From JAIBAI01 sp044238875 (GTDB lineage: Bacteria > Bacteroidota > Bacteroidia > M30B66): a stretch of DNA of 20,556 bases. Position numbers and translations under genes: made by a program. Positions 1-5,832 of the stretch are shown one piece after another. Below the pieces are notes generated by a model. It had not been told where the DNA came from. It saw only the letters and a list, made by a program, of their open reading frames with translations, and did not search any database. Location: NCBI GenBank assembly GCA_044238875.1, contig JBIICM010000023.1, positions 1 through 20,556 on the forward strand, given 5' to 3'. How positions within the stretch are numbered: the first letter of the stretch is position 1; each line of letters begins with the position of its first letter.

Positions 1-1
1 C

Positions 2-187
2 GAAAGCAAATCAACACGACTGCTCGCGCGGGAAGTCCAAAAAGCAGGGAAGCGCATCAGTTACGCCATCCTTTTCGCAGGTTTTCTTGGCGCTGCCGTT
101 TATATAGATCATCGCTGGTATTCAGTTACTTTTTACACAGGAGCAGTAATCGCGCTGATCGCCATGGTGAACATCAGAAAACATTAG
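2..187 (+). CDS. C-terminal end of a membrane protein (5' end outside window)
   Basis: An open frame enters from the left edge and ends at TAG 185-187, giving about 61 residues with no start in the window. The visible part begins with a basic stretch (STRLLAREVQKAGKR) followed by two hydrophobic segments (about ISYAILFAGFLGAAVYI and FYTGAVIALIAMVNI) and a basic tail, so it is the end of an inner-membrane protein with two closing membrane helices. The layout resembles the C-terminal helix pair of ABC1/UbiB-type (AarF) kinases, but the fragment is too short to decide and this is only a suggestion. Coding use looks normal and the frame is uninterrupted, so it is a real gene end rather than noise. 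Confidence 0.6.
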   Translation, partial: ESKSTRLLAREVQKAGKRISYAILFAGFLGAAVYIDHRWYSVTFYTGAVIALIAMVNIRKH

Positions 188-230
188 GGAAATTAATGTT
201 TTAATAACTACTCGACATTACTTTTATTTC

Positions 231-295
231 GCTCCTACGCAGCTTATCGGATTTTGGGTGTATCGTTTTATATTATGATTTTGCCCCAACGGGGC
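231..295. repeat. pair of short REP-like hairpins
   Basis: Two compact palindromes of the same design lie about 50 bases apart. GCTCC-TAC-GCAGC (231-243) has one mismatched pair. GCCCC-AAC-GGGGC (283-295) is a perfect 5-base stem with a 3-base loop. Both are preceded by T-rich sequence and separated by AT-rich sequence. Short hairpins with a TAC or AAC loop occur as dispersed intergenic repeats in Bacteroidota genomes, which is why I call them REP-like. Membership of a dispersed family cannot be shown from one window. The 188-397 stretch holds no credible gene. Confidence 0.45.
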
Positions 296-324
296 TTTCA
301 TACGTTTCCAATGATTTTTTTATC

Positions 325-346
325 CCTCTCTTGGCCGCAAAAGAGG
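325..346. repeat. imperfect hairpin with repeated GGCCGC
   Basis: CCTCTCTT (325-332) pairs with AAAAGAGG (339-346) with one mismatch around the loop GGCCGC. The hexamer GGCCGC occurs again directly after the right arm (345-350). The hairpin sits just before the point where KilA-N similarity begins, so it may mark the breakpoint that removed the 5' part of that gene. It has no T-run and I do not call it a terminator. Confidence 0.3.
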
Positions 347-397
347 CCGCATAGAAACCCGGCGCGGAAGTCAGGAAAAACCAGCCTCACCTTTTAT

Positions 398-760
398 GGT
401 GCCATTGGTATTATTCAAAAAAAGGAAAATATGGTGGTACTTATGCCCATAAAGACATTGCCTTCGAATTTGGGTCGGCTATTAGTGTGCCATTCAAACT
501 TTATTTGATCAATGAATTTCAACGCCTCAAAGAAGAAGAACAAAAGCAAATAGGCTGGAGTGCCAAGCGTGAATTAGCAAAGCTCAATTATCATATCCAT
601 ACCGATGCTATAAAGCATAACTTAATACCAAAAGAATTATCGGCTTTCCAAACATCAATTATTTATGCCAATGAAGCAGACGTTATGAACATAGCAAAGA
701 AAATTAATGAAGCCACTACAACCAACCCACCCAACGCAATGAGATTAAACAAAACAAGGA
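398..760 (+). pseudogene. remnant of a KilA-N domain gene (frameshifted, truncated at both ends)
   Basis: From about 398 one frame encodes GAIGIIQKK, which is typical of KilA-N domain proteins. It then has to switch frame at the A-run 417-423: seven A are present, and eight would restore CAA-AAA-AAA-GGA and give IIQKKGKYGG. After the shift the frame reads YGGTYAHKDIAFEFGS, then FKLYLINEFQRLKEEEQKQ, WSAKRELAKLNYHIHTDAIK and YANEADVMNIA, the characteristic C-terminal half of these proteins. The N-terminal half of the domain, usually around 100 residues, is missing. Similarity ends near 696; downstream residues (KKINEATTTNPPN) do not fit the family, and the frame runs on antisense into the neighbouring minus-strand gene. 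KilA-N proteins are DNA-binding factors of phages and mobile elements, so this is a decayed mobile-element relic. The family call is from recognised motifs. Confidence 0.8.
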
Positions 761-1741
761 TTAATCACAACTACGGCCTTTTAATTTTCCTTCCTGGTAG
801 CTTTTTTCTTCGCCTGCAATTTCCTCTTCGGTTTGCTGACTGATTTTTTTATTGAAAAATTTTGAAAGGTCAGGCTGTCCGGCATTTACCCAGGCGGTAA
901 ACCAAAGACTACCGGCACCGGCAATGGCTTTACGCATGCGCCTTTCGACCATTCCGTTAAGCATCTTGTGGTATGTTGCCGAATATTCTTCACTATAAAC
1001 ACGCATTACTGAAGCTCCCCTGTTTTCAAAGCTGTATTTTTGATCTTGTGCATAGCGGCCGTTAAGTTCAGCCTCAAACAACAGCACCGAGTCTTTTGCG
1101 GCAAAACTTTCGGCCACTACCTGCCATGCATAAGTCAGCGGATCTTCAATGTATTTTGCCTGTCCGACAAAAAAATCATAATCCTCGGTGAACAATTCCG
1201 GCAGGCGTGATTCCCAGAAACCATGAATGCCCCGCTGGTTGGTAAGCTGTCCGTTGTAATTACGCGTTGTATGCAGGGGCACATGTGCATCGGCAATATA
1301 ATGACCAAGGTCAGCTGAAAGCCTCAGAATCCTGTCAAAGTCTTCATCTCTGAATGCTTTGGTGAGTCTTTTCACCATCACGTCAATATGCCATGGAACG
1401 ATGCCGTGGGCTTTGAGCGTGTCTTCCGAATACTTTTTAACAGCATCATCCCATCTGTGCGGGACCGAATCAAGCGGAGCCGCTCCGTACCGGTCAAGAT
1501 CTATGAAATGTCTTTCGGCTTCACCTTGCACGGCATACCTGCGTTTATCAGGATCTATCGCATGTTCAGTGATGAATTCAATGTTTTGCTTGTAAAAACC
1601 CAGCAGGTCTTTAGGTAAAGTGAATACCGCAATGCGATTGATTTGTTTGTGTCCGAAAAAACCCCAGGAATAAAGAGCCGGCAGGCCAAGCGCGATGAGC
1701 AGCCACAGAAAACAAAGCGAAATCAGCACTTTTACCCGCAT
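761..1741 (-). CDS. secreted zinc enzyme of the S1/P1 nuclease-phospholipase C superfamily
   Basis: The 326-residue protein starts with a signal sequence (residues 1-25: basic MRVK, then a long hydrophobic core) followed at once by WGFFGH. In S1/P1 nucleases and bacterial zinc phospholipases C the mature N-terminal Trp is itself a zinc ligand. A full candidate ligand set is visible: W26, H31, D63, H78, H147, D151, H157, H173 and E177. The W-to-H spacing of five matches P1 nuclease (W1/H6), HxxxD-x5-H matches both families, and HxxxE at the end matches phospholipase C. Bacteroidota members are usually annotated as zinc-dependent phospholipase C family or S1/P1 nuclease; the substrate (phospholipid or single-stranded nucleic acid) cannot be settled here. 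It should act in the periplasm or outside the cell. It lies 42 bases after the DUF2452 gene on the same strand and may be the last gene of the gcvT-comB operon. Confidence 0.82.
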   Translation of the reverse strand: MRVKVLISLCFLWLLIALGLPALYSWGFFGHKQINRIAVFTLPKDLLGFYKQNIEFITEHAIDPDKRRYAVQGEAERHFIDLDRYGAAPLDSVPHRWDDAVKKYSEDTLKAHGIVPWHIDVMVKRLTKAFRDEDFDRILRLSADLGHYIADAHVPLHTTRNYNGQLTNQRGIHGFWESRLPELFTEDYDFFVGQAKYIEDPLTYAWQVVAESFAAKDSVLLFEAELNGRYAQDQKYSFENRGASVMRVYSEEYSATYHKMLNGMVERRMRKAIAGAGSLWFTAWVNAGQPDLSKFFNKKISQQTEEEIAGEEKSYQEGKLKGRSCD

Positions 1742-1783
1742 ACATCAAATTTAAACGTTAATTTGATAAGGCATAAACCTGAA

Positions 1784-2230
1784 TCAAACTTCAGCTTTAC
1801 GGATAATCTCCCAGGTATGATCTGCAAGGAGTTTAACGGTGGCAACAAATTCAACACTTTTTCCACGCCCCCATTCCGCAGGCGCTACCATTGAAAGAAA
1901 GTGACGTCCGTTGTCACGCTTATACAGATGATAAATATGGTTGATCAGCGGGTCAAAGCCCATCTCCGACTGATATATCCAAACCGAAACGTCCGTACGG
2001 TTCCTGATATCCTGTGCCTGCCTGTAAAGCAGCTGAATCTGCTCCTGAATCTGCCCAAGCTGCATGGCAGTTTGCTGGTCCATGGCCATCAGCGCATTGC
2101 TGATGGTTTTGCCCATATCCTCAGGTTTAATAACAGCTCCGCCAACAGTGTGCGGGTAAGTCATCAGACCTGGATTTTCAGCTACCTTGTCGGGATCAAT
2201 TGGATTGATGAATTCTTCGTTTTCAGTCAT
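1784..2230 (-). CDS. DUF2452 family protein
   Basis: A 148-residue soluble protein with no signal or membrane segment. I recognise the DUF2452 layout: an N-terminal NPIDPDKVAENPGLMTYPHT block (9-28), GGAVIKPEDMGK (30-41), a Q-rich helical stretch with coiled-coil character (about 47-75, MDQQTAMQLGQIQEQIQLL), then HIYHLYKRDNGRHFLSMVAP and EWG, and a final FVATVKLLADHTWEI segment. No function is established for the family. Its ATG overlaps the stop of the comB-like gene as ATGA (2227-2230), which suggests translational coupling and probably a shared role or shared expression. No catalytic residues are evident. Confidence 0.8.
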   Translation of the reverse strand: MTENEEFINPIDPDKVAENPGLMTYPHTVGGAVIKPEDMGKTISNALMAMDQQTAMQLGQIQEQIQLLYRQAQDIRNRTDVSVWIYQSEMGFDPLINHIYHLYKRDNGRHFLSMVAPAEWGRGKSVEFVATVKLLADHTWEIIRKAEV

Positions 2231-2982
2231 TCTGCCTTTTCTGTCTGCAATCCTGCTTTTTCAGCGATCAGTTTTACCAGGCCGTCTCCTTCAAACACGG
2301 GTATAACACTTGTGTAGTCGGGAGTAAGGCAAAATCTGATATCTTTTTCAAGATGCAAATCGCCCAAACGCTTGCGGTGTGAAGAGTTTTCCAGAAAGGT
2401 AAACATGTTGTCACCGGCAATATCATTCAGGTAGCCTGCGTTGATTGTTGAATCACAGTGCGTATAAAACAATTCGCTTTGCAAAAGGTTGCGCGAAAGT
2501 GCTCCGGCAAACAAAGAATCTTCAAGGTTGAACCGGTTTTTCCATCCGGCACATAAAATAATTACTTTTTTCTGTTGCCCTGCAAGCCAGTTGCTCAGGG
2601 CCGAAATGTTGAGAAATGAGCCAATTACAATGATTGATGCATCTCTTGCGGCTTCAATAGCCTGTGTTCCATTGGTGGTGCTGATGACAATGGTCTGATC
2701 TTTCACCGCATTGTCCATAAAGCTAAATGGTGAGTTGCCAAAATCAAAGCCATCCTGTTTAACAGCATCACGTTCGCAGGCGGTAAGATAGCCATTGGCC
2801 TTGTATGCCCTTGCCTGTTCTACACCAGCCACCGGGATCATCTTTTTTACCCCGTGATGCAGGGCTGTGCAAATGGCAGAAGTTGCTCTCAACACATCCA
2901 CCACTACCACAATTGCATCCTGATCTTTATAAAGATCATACAATGCCGGACTGAAGCAGGTTTGTATTTCTTTTTTTGCCAT
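2227..2982 (-). CDS. comB: 2-phosphosulfolactate phosphatase (ComB-like)
   Basis: The ComB family hydrolyses 2-phosphosulfolactate to sulfolactate and phosphate, a Mg-dependent step of coenzyme M synthesis in methanogens (EC 3.1.3.71). From the start at 2982 the product is 251 residues, near family length. Family motifs are visible: VVVVDVLRATSAICTAL (25-41), CERDAVKQDGFDFGNSP (69-85), STTNGTQAIEAA (101-112) and CAGWKNRFNLEDSLFAGAL (144-162). An in-frame ATG exists at 3021, but it would overlap the end of gcvT by 32 bases. The ATG at 2982 begins MAKKEIQTCFSP, fits the family and leaves only 7 bases after gcvT. The gene ends in an ATGA overlap with the DUF2452 gene. No ComA, ComC, ComD or ComE partner is in the window, so the in-vivo substrate in this organism is an open question; the family assignment is firm. 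Confidence 0.88.
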   Translation of the reverse strand: MAKKEIQTCFSPALYDLYKDQDAIVVVVDVLRATSAICTALHHGVKKMIPVAGVEQARAYKANGYLTACERDAVKQDGFDFGNSPFSFMDNAVKDQTIVISTTNGTQAIEAARDASIIVIGSFLNISALSNWLAGQQKKVIILCAGWKNRFNLEDSLFAGALSRNLLQSELFYTHCDSTINAGYLNDIAGDNMFTFLENSSHRKRLGDLHLEKDIRFCLTPDYTSVIPVFEGDGLVKLIAEKAGLQTEKAE

Positions 2983-2989
2983 GCAGAAA

Positions 2990-4090
2990 TTAACCAGCCT
3001 TGTAAAAGGGTATTTTAACAACAGAGGCCCTCAGCAGTTTATCACGCACCTCGATAAATATTTCTGATCCCGGTGCGGCCAGATTTGAAGGCACATAGGC
3101 AAGTCCGATGGCTTTTTTCAAACTGGGCGACATGGTTCCGCTGGTAACATGGCCAATTACCTGCCTTGATGCATCACAAACATTATAGCCGTGTCGCGGT
3201 ACTCCTTTATCGGTGAGTTCAAAACCGACCAGCTTACGCTGAACCCCTTCCTTTTTCTGTTGCTCAAGGGCGGCCTTGTTGATGAAATCTTTGCTGAATT
3301 TGGTAATCCAGCCTAAACCGGCCTCGATCGGGGAGGTGGAATCGTCAATATCATTACCGTAGAGGCAGAAGCCCATTTCAAGTCGCAGCGTGTCCCGACA
3401 GGCGAGGCCTGCAGGTTCGATGCCATAAGCTTTCCCGGCTTCAAAAATGGCTTTCCAGATTTTCTCAGCATGCTCAGCCCTGAAATAAATCTCAAAACCG
3501 CCTGCACCAGTATAGCCGGTGGCCGAAACCAAAACATTTTCAACCCCTGCAAAAACCCCTTTTGTAAAGGTATAATAACCCATTCCGGCCAAATTGATAT
3601 CGGTGAGTGCTTGTAGTGCCTCTGCTGCTTTGGGGCCCTGAATGGCAAGTAAAGCAGTGTCATCAGAAATGTTTTCCATGTCAACACCCCAGCGATCATG
3701 CTGTTTGATCCAGTTCCAGTCTTTTTCAATATTGGAAGCATTCACCACCAGCATATACTGATCTTCACGGATACGGTACACCAACAAATCATCAACAATA
3801 CCACCTTTTTCATTGGGCAAGCAGGAATATTGAACCTTCCCATCGGTTAGCACGGAAGCATCATTGCTGGTCACCAGCTGAATCAGGTCAAGCGCATGTG
3901 GTCCGCGCAGCAAAAACTCACCCATGTGAGAAACGTCAAAAACCCCCACTTTACTGCGCACACATTCGTGTTCCTGAATTACGCCACTGTAAGTGATGGG
4001 CATATCATATCCGGCGAAGGGAAGCATTTTTGCCCCCAAGTCAACATGTATCTGATGAAAAGGTGTTTGTTTGACAGTTGAAATTTCCAT
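2990..4090 (-). CDS. gcvT: aminomethyltransferase (glycine cleavage T-protein)
   Basis: T-protein takes the aminomethyl group from the lipoylated H-protein and, with tetrahydrofolate, yields 5,10-methylenetetrahydrofolate and ammonia in the cytoplasm. The 366 residues match the usual length. The N-terminal block TPFHQIHVDLGAKMLPFAGYDMP (9-31), FDVSHMGE (51-58), the folate-site GGIVDDLLVYRI with adjacent D100/D101, GYTGAGGFEIYF, and the C-terminal barrel motifs GHVTSGTMSPSLKKAIGLAYV are all present. The canonical GYTGEDGFE reads GYTGAGGFE here, a mild variation. Other glycine cleavage genes (gcvH, gcvP, lpd) are not adjacent, as is often the case in Bacteroidota. It is the first gene of a compact minus-strand run (7 bases to comB). 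No glycine riboswitch is visible in the 55 bases upstream. Confidence 0.95.
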   Translation of the reverse strand: MEISTVKQTPFHQIHVDLGAKMLPFAGYDMPITYSGVIQEHECVRSKVGVFDVSHMGEFLLRGPHALDLIQLVTSNDASVLTDGKVQYSCLPNEKGGIVDDLLVYRIREDQYMLVVNASNIEKDWNWIKQHDRWGVDMENISDDTALLAIQGPKAAEALQALTDINLAGMGYYTFTKGVFAGVENVLVSATGYTGAGGFEIYFRAEHAEKIWKAIFEAGKAYGIEPAGLACRDTLRLEMGFCLYGNDIDDSTSPIEAGLGWITKFSKDFINKAALEQQKKEGVQRKLVGFELTDKGVPRHGYNVCDASRQVIGHVTSGTMSPSLKKAIGLAYVPSNLAAPGSEIFIEVRDKLLRASVVKIPFYKAG

Positions 4091-4145
4091 GAAGTGAATG
4101 TTTTCAGTTTTTTGCTGGCAAAGGAAATGAATTTAAATGAATGAC

Positions 4146-5078
4146 CTATTCAGGCTTTTCATTGTTATGTCCGGTTTTTATGATACCCATCAGCTGCTGA
4201 AAGTTTTTCTGCATGCCCTCAGCCGAACCGTCAAGGAAAATAACATTCCCCTTTCCATTTTCGGCAAAATGCTTAATCGCTTCTGTCCACATGGTAAACA
4301 ATATTACCGAAGTGTCCATATCGGCCTGCTGCATTTCACGGGCAGCCTGGGTCATACCCTTGGCCACCTCTTCGCGGAAGAGGGCCACGCCCTGCCCCCT
4401 GAGCTGGGCTGCCTGCCTTTCAGCTTCAGCGGCAATCTTTATCGCATTACCTTCAGCTTCGGCGGCCTTGGTTTTGGTGATTAGCAGGGCCTGACCTTCG
4501 TTTTCGGCAGCGGCTTTGAGGTTGTTTGATGCCACCACCTGTGACATTGACTTTAAAATTACTTCATCAAATGTGATGTCATTGATCTGCAGGTCGATCA
4601 GGTGATAACCCCACCCATCGAGCGTATGGTCAATCTGGTCTTTCACATCTTCCACGATTTCCCGGCGCAGACCCAGTACCTCACTTTGCTTTTTTGAGGC
4701 CACATACGATCTGATGGAGCCTTCGATGGTGCGTACCAAGGCCTGCATGAGGTTGCGCTCGTCAATAAATTTAAAGGCTACATTTTTGATGGTTTCCTCA
4801 CTTTGGTTATGAACGGCAAAAAGTAGCATTGACTTAAAGTAAACGTTGGCCTGATCAACCGTCACAGCCTGAAACTCAAGTTCAACAGATCGGTTTTGAA
4901 TTGAAATACGCTTAAACACCCTTTCAATAAGGGGTATTTTCAGGTTGAGGCCGGGCGTAAGCATACGGTTATACTTTCCGAAAATGGTTGTAACTGCTAT
5001 AGTACCCTGTTGCACAGTGGTGAACGAACTTAAGACAATTATCAGCGCAAGAGCGAGTAAAATATAGAAGACGGGCAT
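4146..5078 (-). CDS. SPFH/band-7 (stomatin-prohibitin-like) membrane protein
   Basis: A 310-residue protein with one N-terminal membrane anchor (about 3-19) and then an SPFH domain (about 20-190). It begins TTVQQGTIAVTTIFGKYNRMLTPGLN, the usual opening of stomatin/prohibitin-like proteins, where a pump-like assembly is anchored in the membrane. Residues about 190-240 are an Ala/Glu-rich coiled coil (KAAAENEGQ, KTKAAEAEGNAIKIAAEAER), typical of oligomerising flotillin/HflK/QmcA-like proteins. Members form ring or cage-like membrane scaffolds and often influence proteases or membrane domains. The NfeD partner often found beside bacterial stomatins is absent here, so the subfamily is left open. 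It lies 55 bases upstream of gcvT on the same strand and divergent from the Crp/Fnr gene; co-transcription with gcvT is possible but unproven. Confidence 0.9.
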   Translation of the reverse strand: MPVFYILLALALIIVLSSFTTVQQGTIAVTTIFGKYNRMLTPGLNLKIPLIERVFKRISIQNRSVELEFQAVTVDQANVYFKSMLLFAVHNQSEETIKNVAFKFIDERNLMQALVRTIEGSIRSYVASKKQSEVLGLRREIVEDVKDQIDHTLDGWGYHLIDLQINDITFDEVILKSMSQVVASNNLKAAAENEGQALLITKTKAAEAEGNAIKIAAEAERQAAQLRGQGVALFREEVAKGMTQAAREMQQADMDTSVILFTMWTEAIKHFAENGKGNVIFLDGSAEGMQKNFQQLMGIIKTGHNNEKPE

Positions 5079-5136
5079 GGGAAATGAATTTTATACAAAC
5101 ATCGTAAATTATTTTATTTTGCGGAGAATTTTATCC
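5079..5136. promoter_or_regulatory. divergent promoter region between SPFH and Crp/Fnr genes
   Basis: These 58 AT-rich bases must carry both promoters if each gene is transcribed on its own. On the minus strand GATGTTTG (complement of 5094-5103) differs from the Bacteroidota -7 consensus TAnnTTTG at one position. On the plus strand TTATTTTG just before GCGGAG is a similarly imperfect match. No FNR-type box is visible here, so autoregulation of the regulator through this region is not supported. Confidence 0.35.
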
Positions 5137-5739
5137 ATGTCAACTTCATTCCCTTCGAAATATCCTGCGCTTTACACTTTCTCACAAAAGCTAACCCCGA
5201 TTGGCGATGCTGCCTGGGTTGATCTTGAACGCAGGTTAAGCACCCGGAGTTTTGCCAAAGGAGATTTACTTGTTAAGCCAGGTGATGTTTCCAATTATGT
5301 AAGTTTTATTTTGCAGGGTAAAGCACGATTGTTTTATCCGCAGGAAGGACGTGAAGTTATTGTAGGTGTTTTTTTCGAGAACGAATTTGTAACTGACTAT
5401 GATAGTTTTCTTTCGCGCAAGCCTTCAAGGGTTTATGTTGAGTTTTTAGATGCCACTTCGGTTGTTGAACTGCATTACCATGATGTGCAGCAATTGTATG
5501 ATCTGTACCCTGAATTGCAGCGTTATGGCCGACTGATTGCCGAAAACCTTTACAAGACACTTTCAGAAACCATCGCTTCAATGATGCTTGATAATCCGGA
5601 GATTAGATATCAGCGGCTTCAGCAGCATCATCCCCGTTTGCTGACCGAACTGCCACAGTATATGGTGGCTTCACTGCTCGGAATAACCCCAGAAGCTCTC
5701 AGCCGATTAAGGAGTAGGCTGCTCAAGAAAAATGCCTGA
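5137..5739 (+). CDS. Crp/Fnr family transcriptional regulator, cysteine-free
   Basis: From ATG 5137 the protein has 200 residues: an N-terminal cNMP-binding-type beta-roll (about 15-115, with FAKGDLLVKPGDVSNYVSFILQGKARLF) , a dimerisation helix (about 117-150) and a C-terminal winged helix. The recognition helix region LLGITPEALSRLRSRLL (180-196) contains E186-x-x-S189-R190, the ExxSR signature of FNR, whose members read TTGAT half-sites; CRP has RExxxR instead. There is no cysteine anywhere, so it cannot hold an FNR-type Fe-S cluster, and the classical cAMP-contacting RE/TS pattern is not evident; the effector is unknown. An upstream in-frame ATG at 5077 overlaps the divergent SPFH start and adds a low-complexity leader, so 5137 is preferred. 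A matching operator lies 2 bases after its stop, in front of the TonB receptor gene. Confidence 0.88.
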   Translation: MSTSFPSKYPALYTFSQKLTPIGDAAWVDLERRLSTRSFAKGDLLVKPGDVSNYVSFILQGKARLFYPQEGREVIVGVFFENEFVTDYDSFLSRKPSRVYVEFLDATSVVELHYHDVQQLYDLYPELQRYGRLIAENLYKTLSETIASMMLDNPEIRYQRLQQHHPRLLTELPQYMVASLLGITPEALSRLRSRLLKKNA

Positions 5740-5740
5740 T

Positions 5741-5756
5741 ATTGATCTGGGTCAAT
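5741..5756. promoter_or_regulatory. predicted FNR-type operator
   Basis: ATTGATCTGGGTCAAT is a dyad in which TTGAT (5742-5746) and GTCAA (5751-5755) flank four bases. This matches the FNR consensus TTGAT-N4-ATCAA at 9 of 10 specified positions, with one more symmetric A/T pair outside. It lies in the 93-base gap between the Crp/Fnr gene and the TonB receptor start at 5833, centred about 84 bases before that start. The ExxSR recognition helix encoded just upstream is the kind that reads such sites. I find no exact TAnnTTTG element downstream, so whether it activates or represses is not predictable. Confidence 0.6.
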
Positions 5757-5832
5757 CATTTGTGCGCATTATTTTAATTCCAATCATTTTTAATTAGCGG
5801 CAGATTGGCAAGCTTTGCAAAAAAAAATAACC

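Noticed and set aside
254..508. 84-codon plus-strand open frame as an independent gene
   Set aside because: Its first part runs through hairpin-rich sequence and its tail is the wrong frame of the KilA-N remnant; only GAIGIIQKK is meaningful.
1901..2317. 138-codon plus-strand open frame
   Set aside because: It is antisense to the DUF2452 and comB genes, whose protein motifs are clear, and has no recognisable motif itself.
5741..5756. the FNR-type dyad read as a terminator of the Crp/Fnr gene
   Set aside because: The stem is short and AT-containing, with a 4-base loop and no T-run; its match to the FNR consensus explains it better.
5815..5832. TTG start for the TonB receptor
   Set aside because: It adds QKKIT in front of a standard signal peptide; ATG 5833 gives the normal MKK start.
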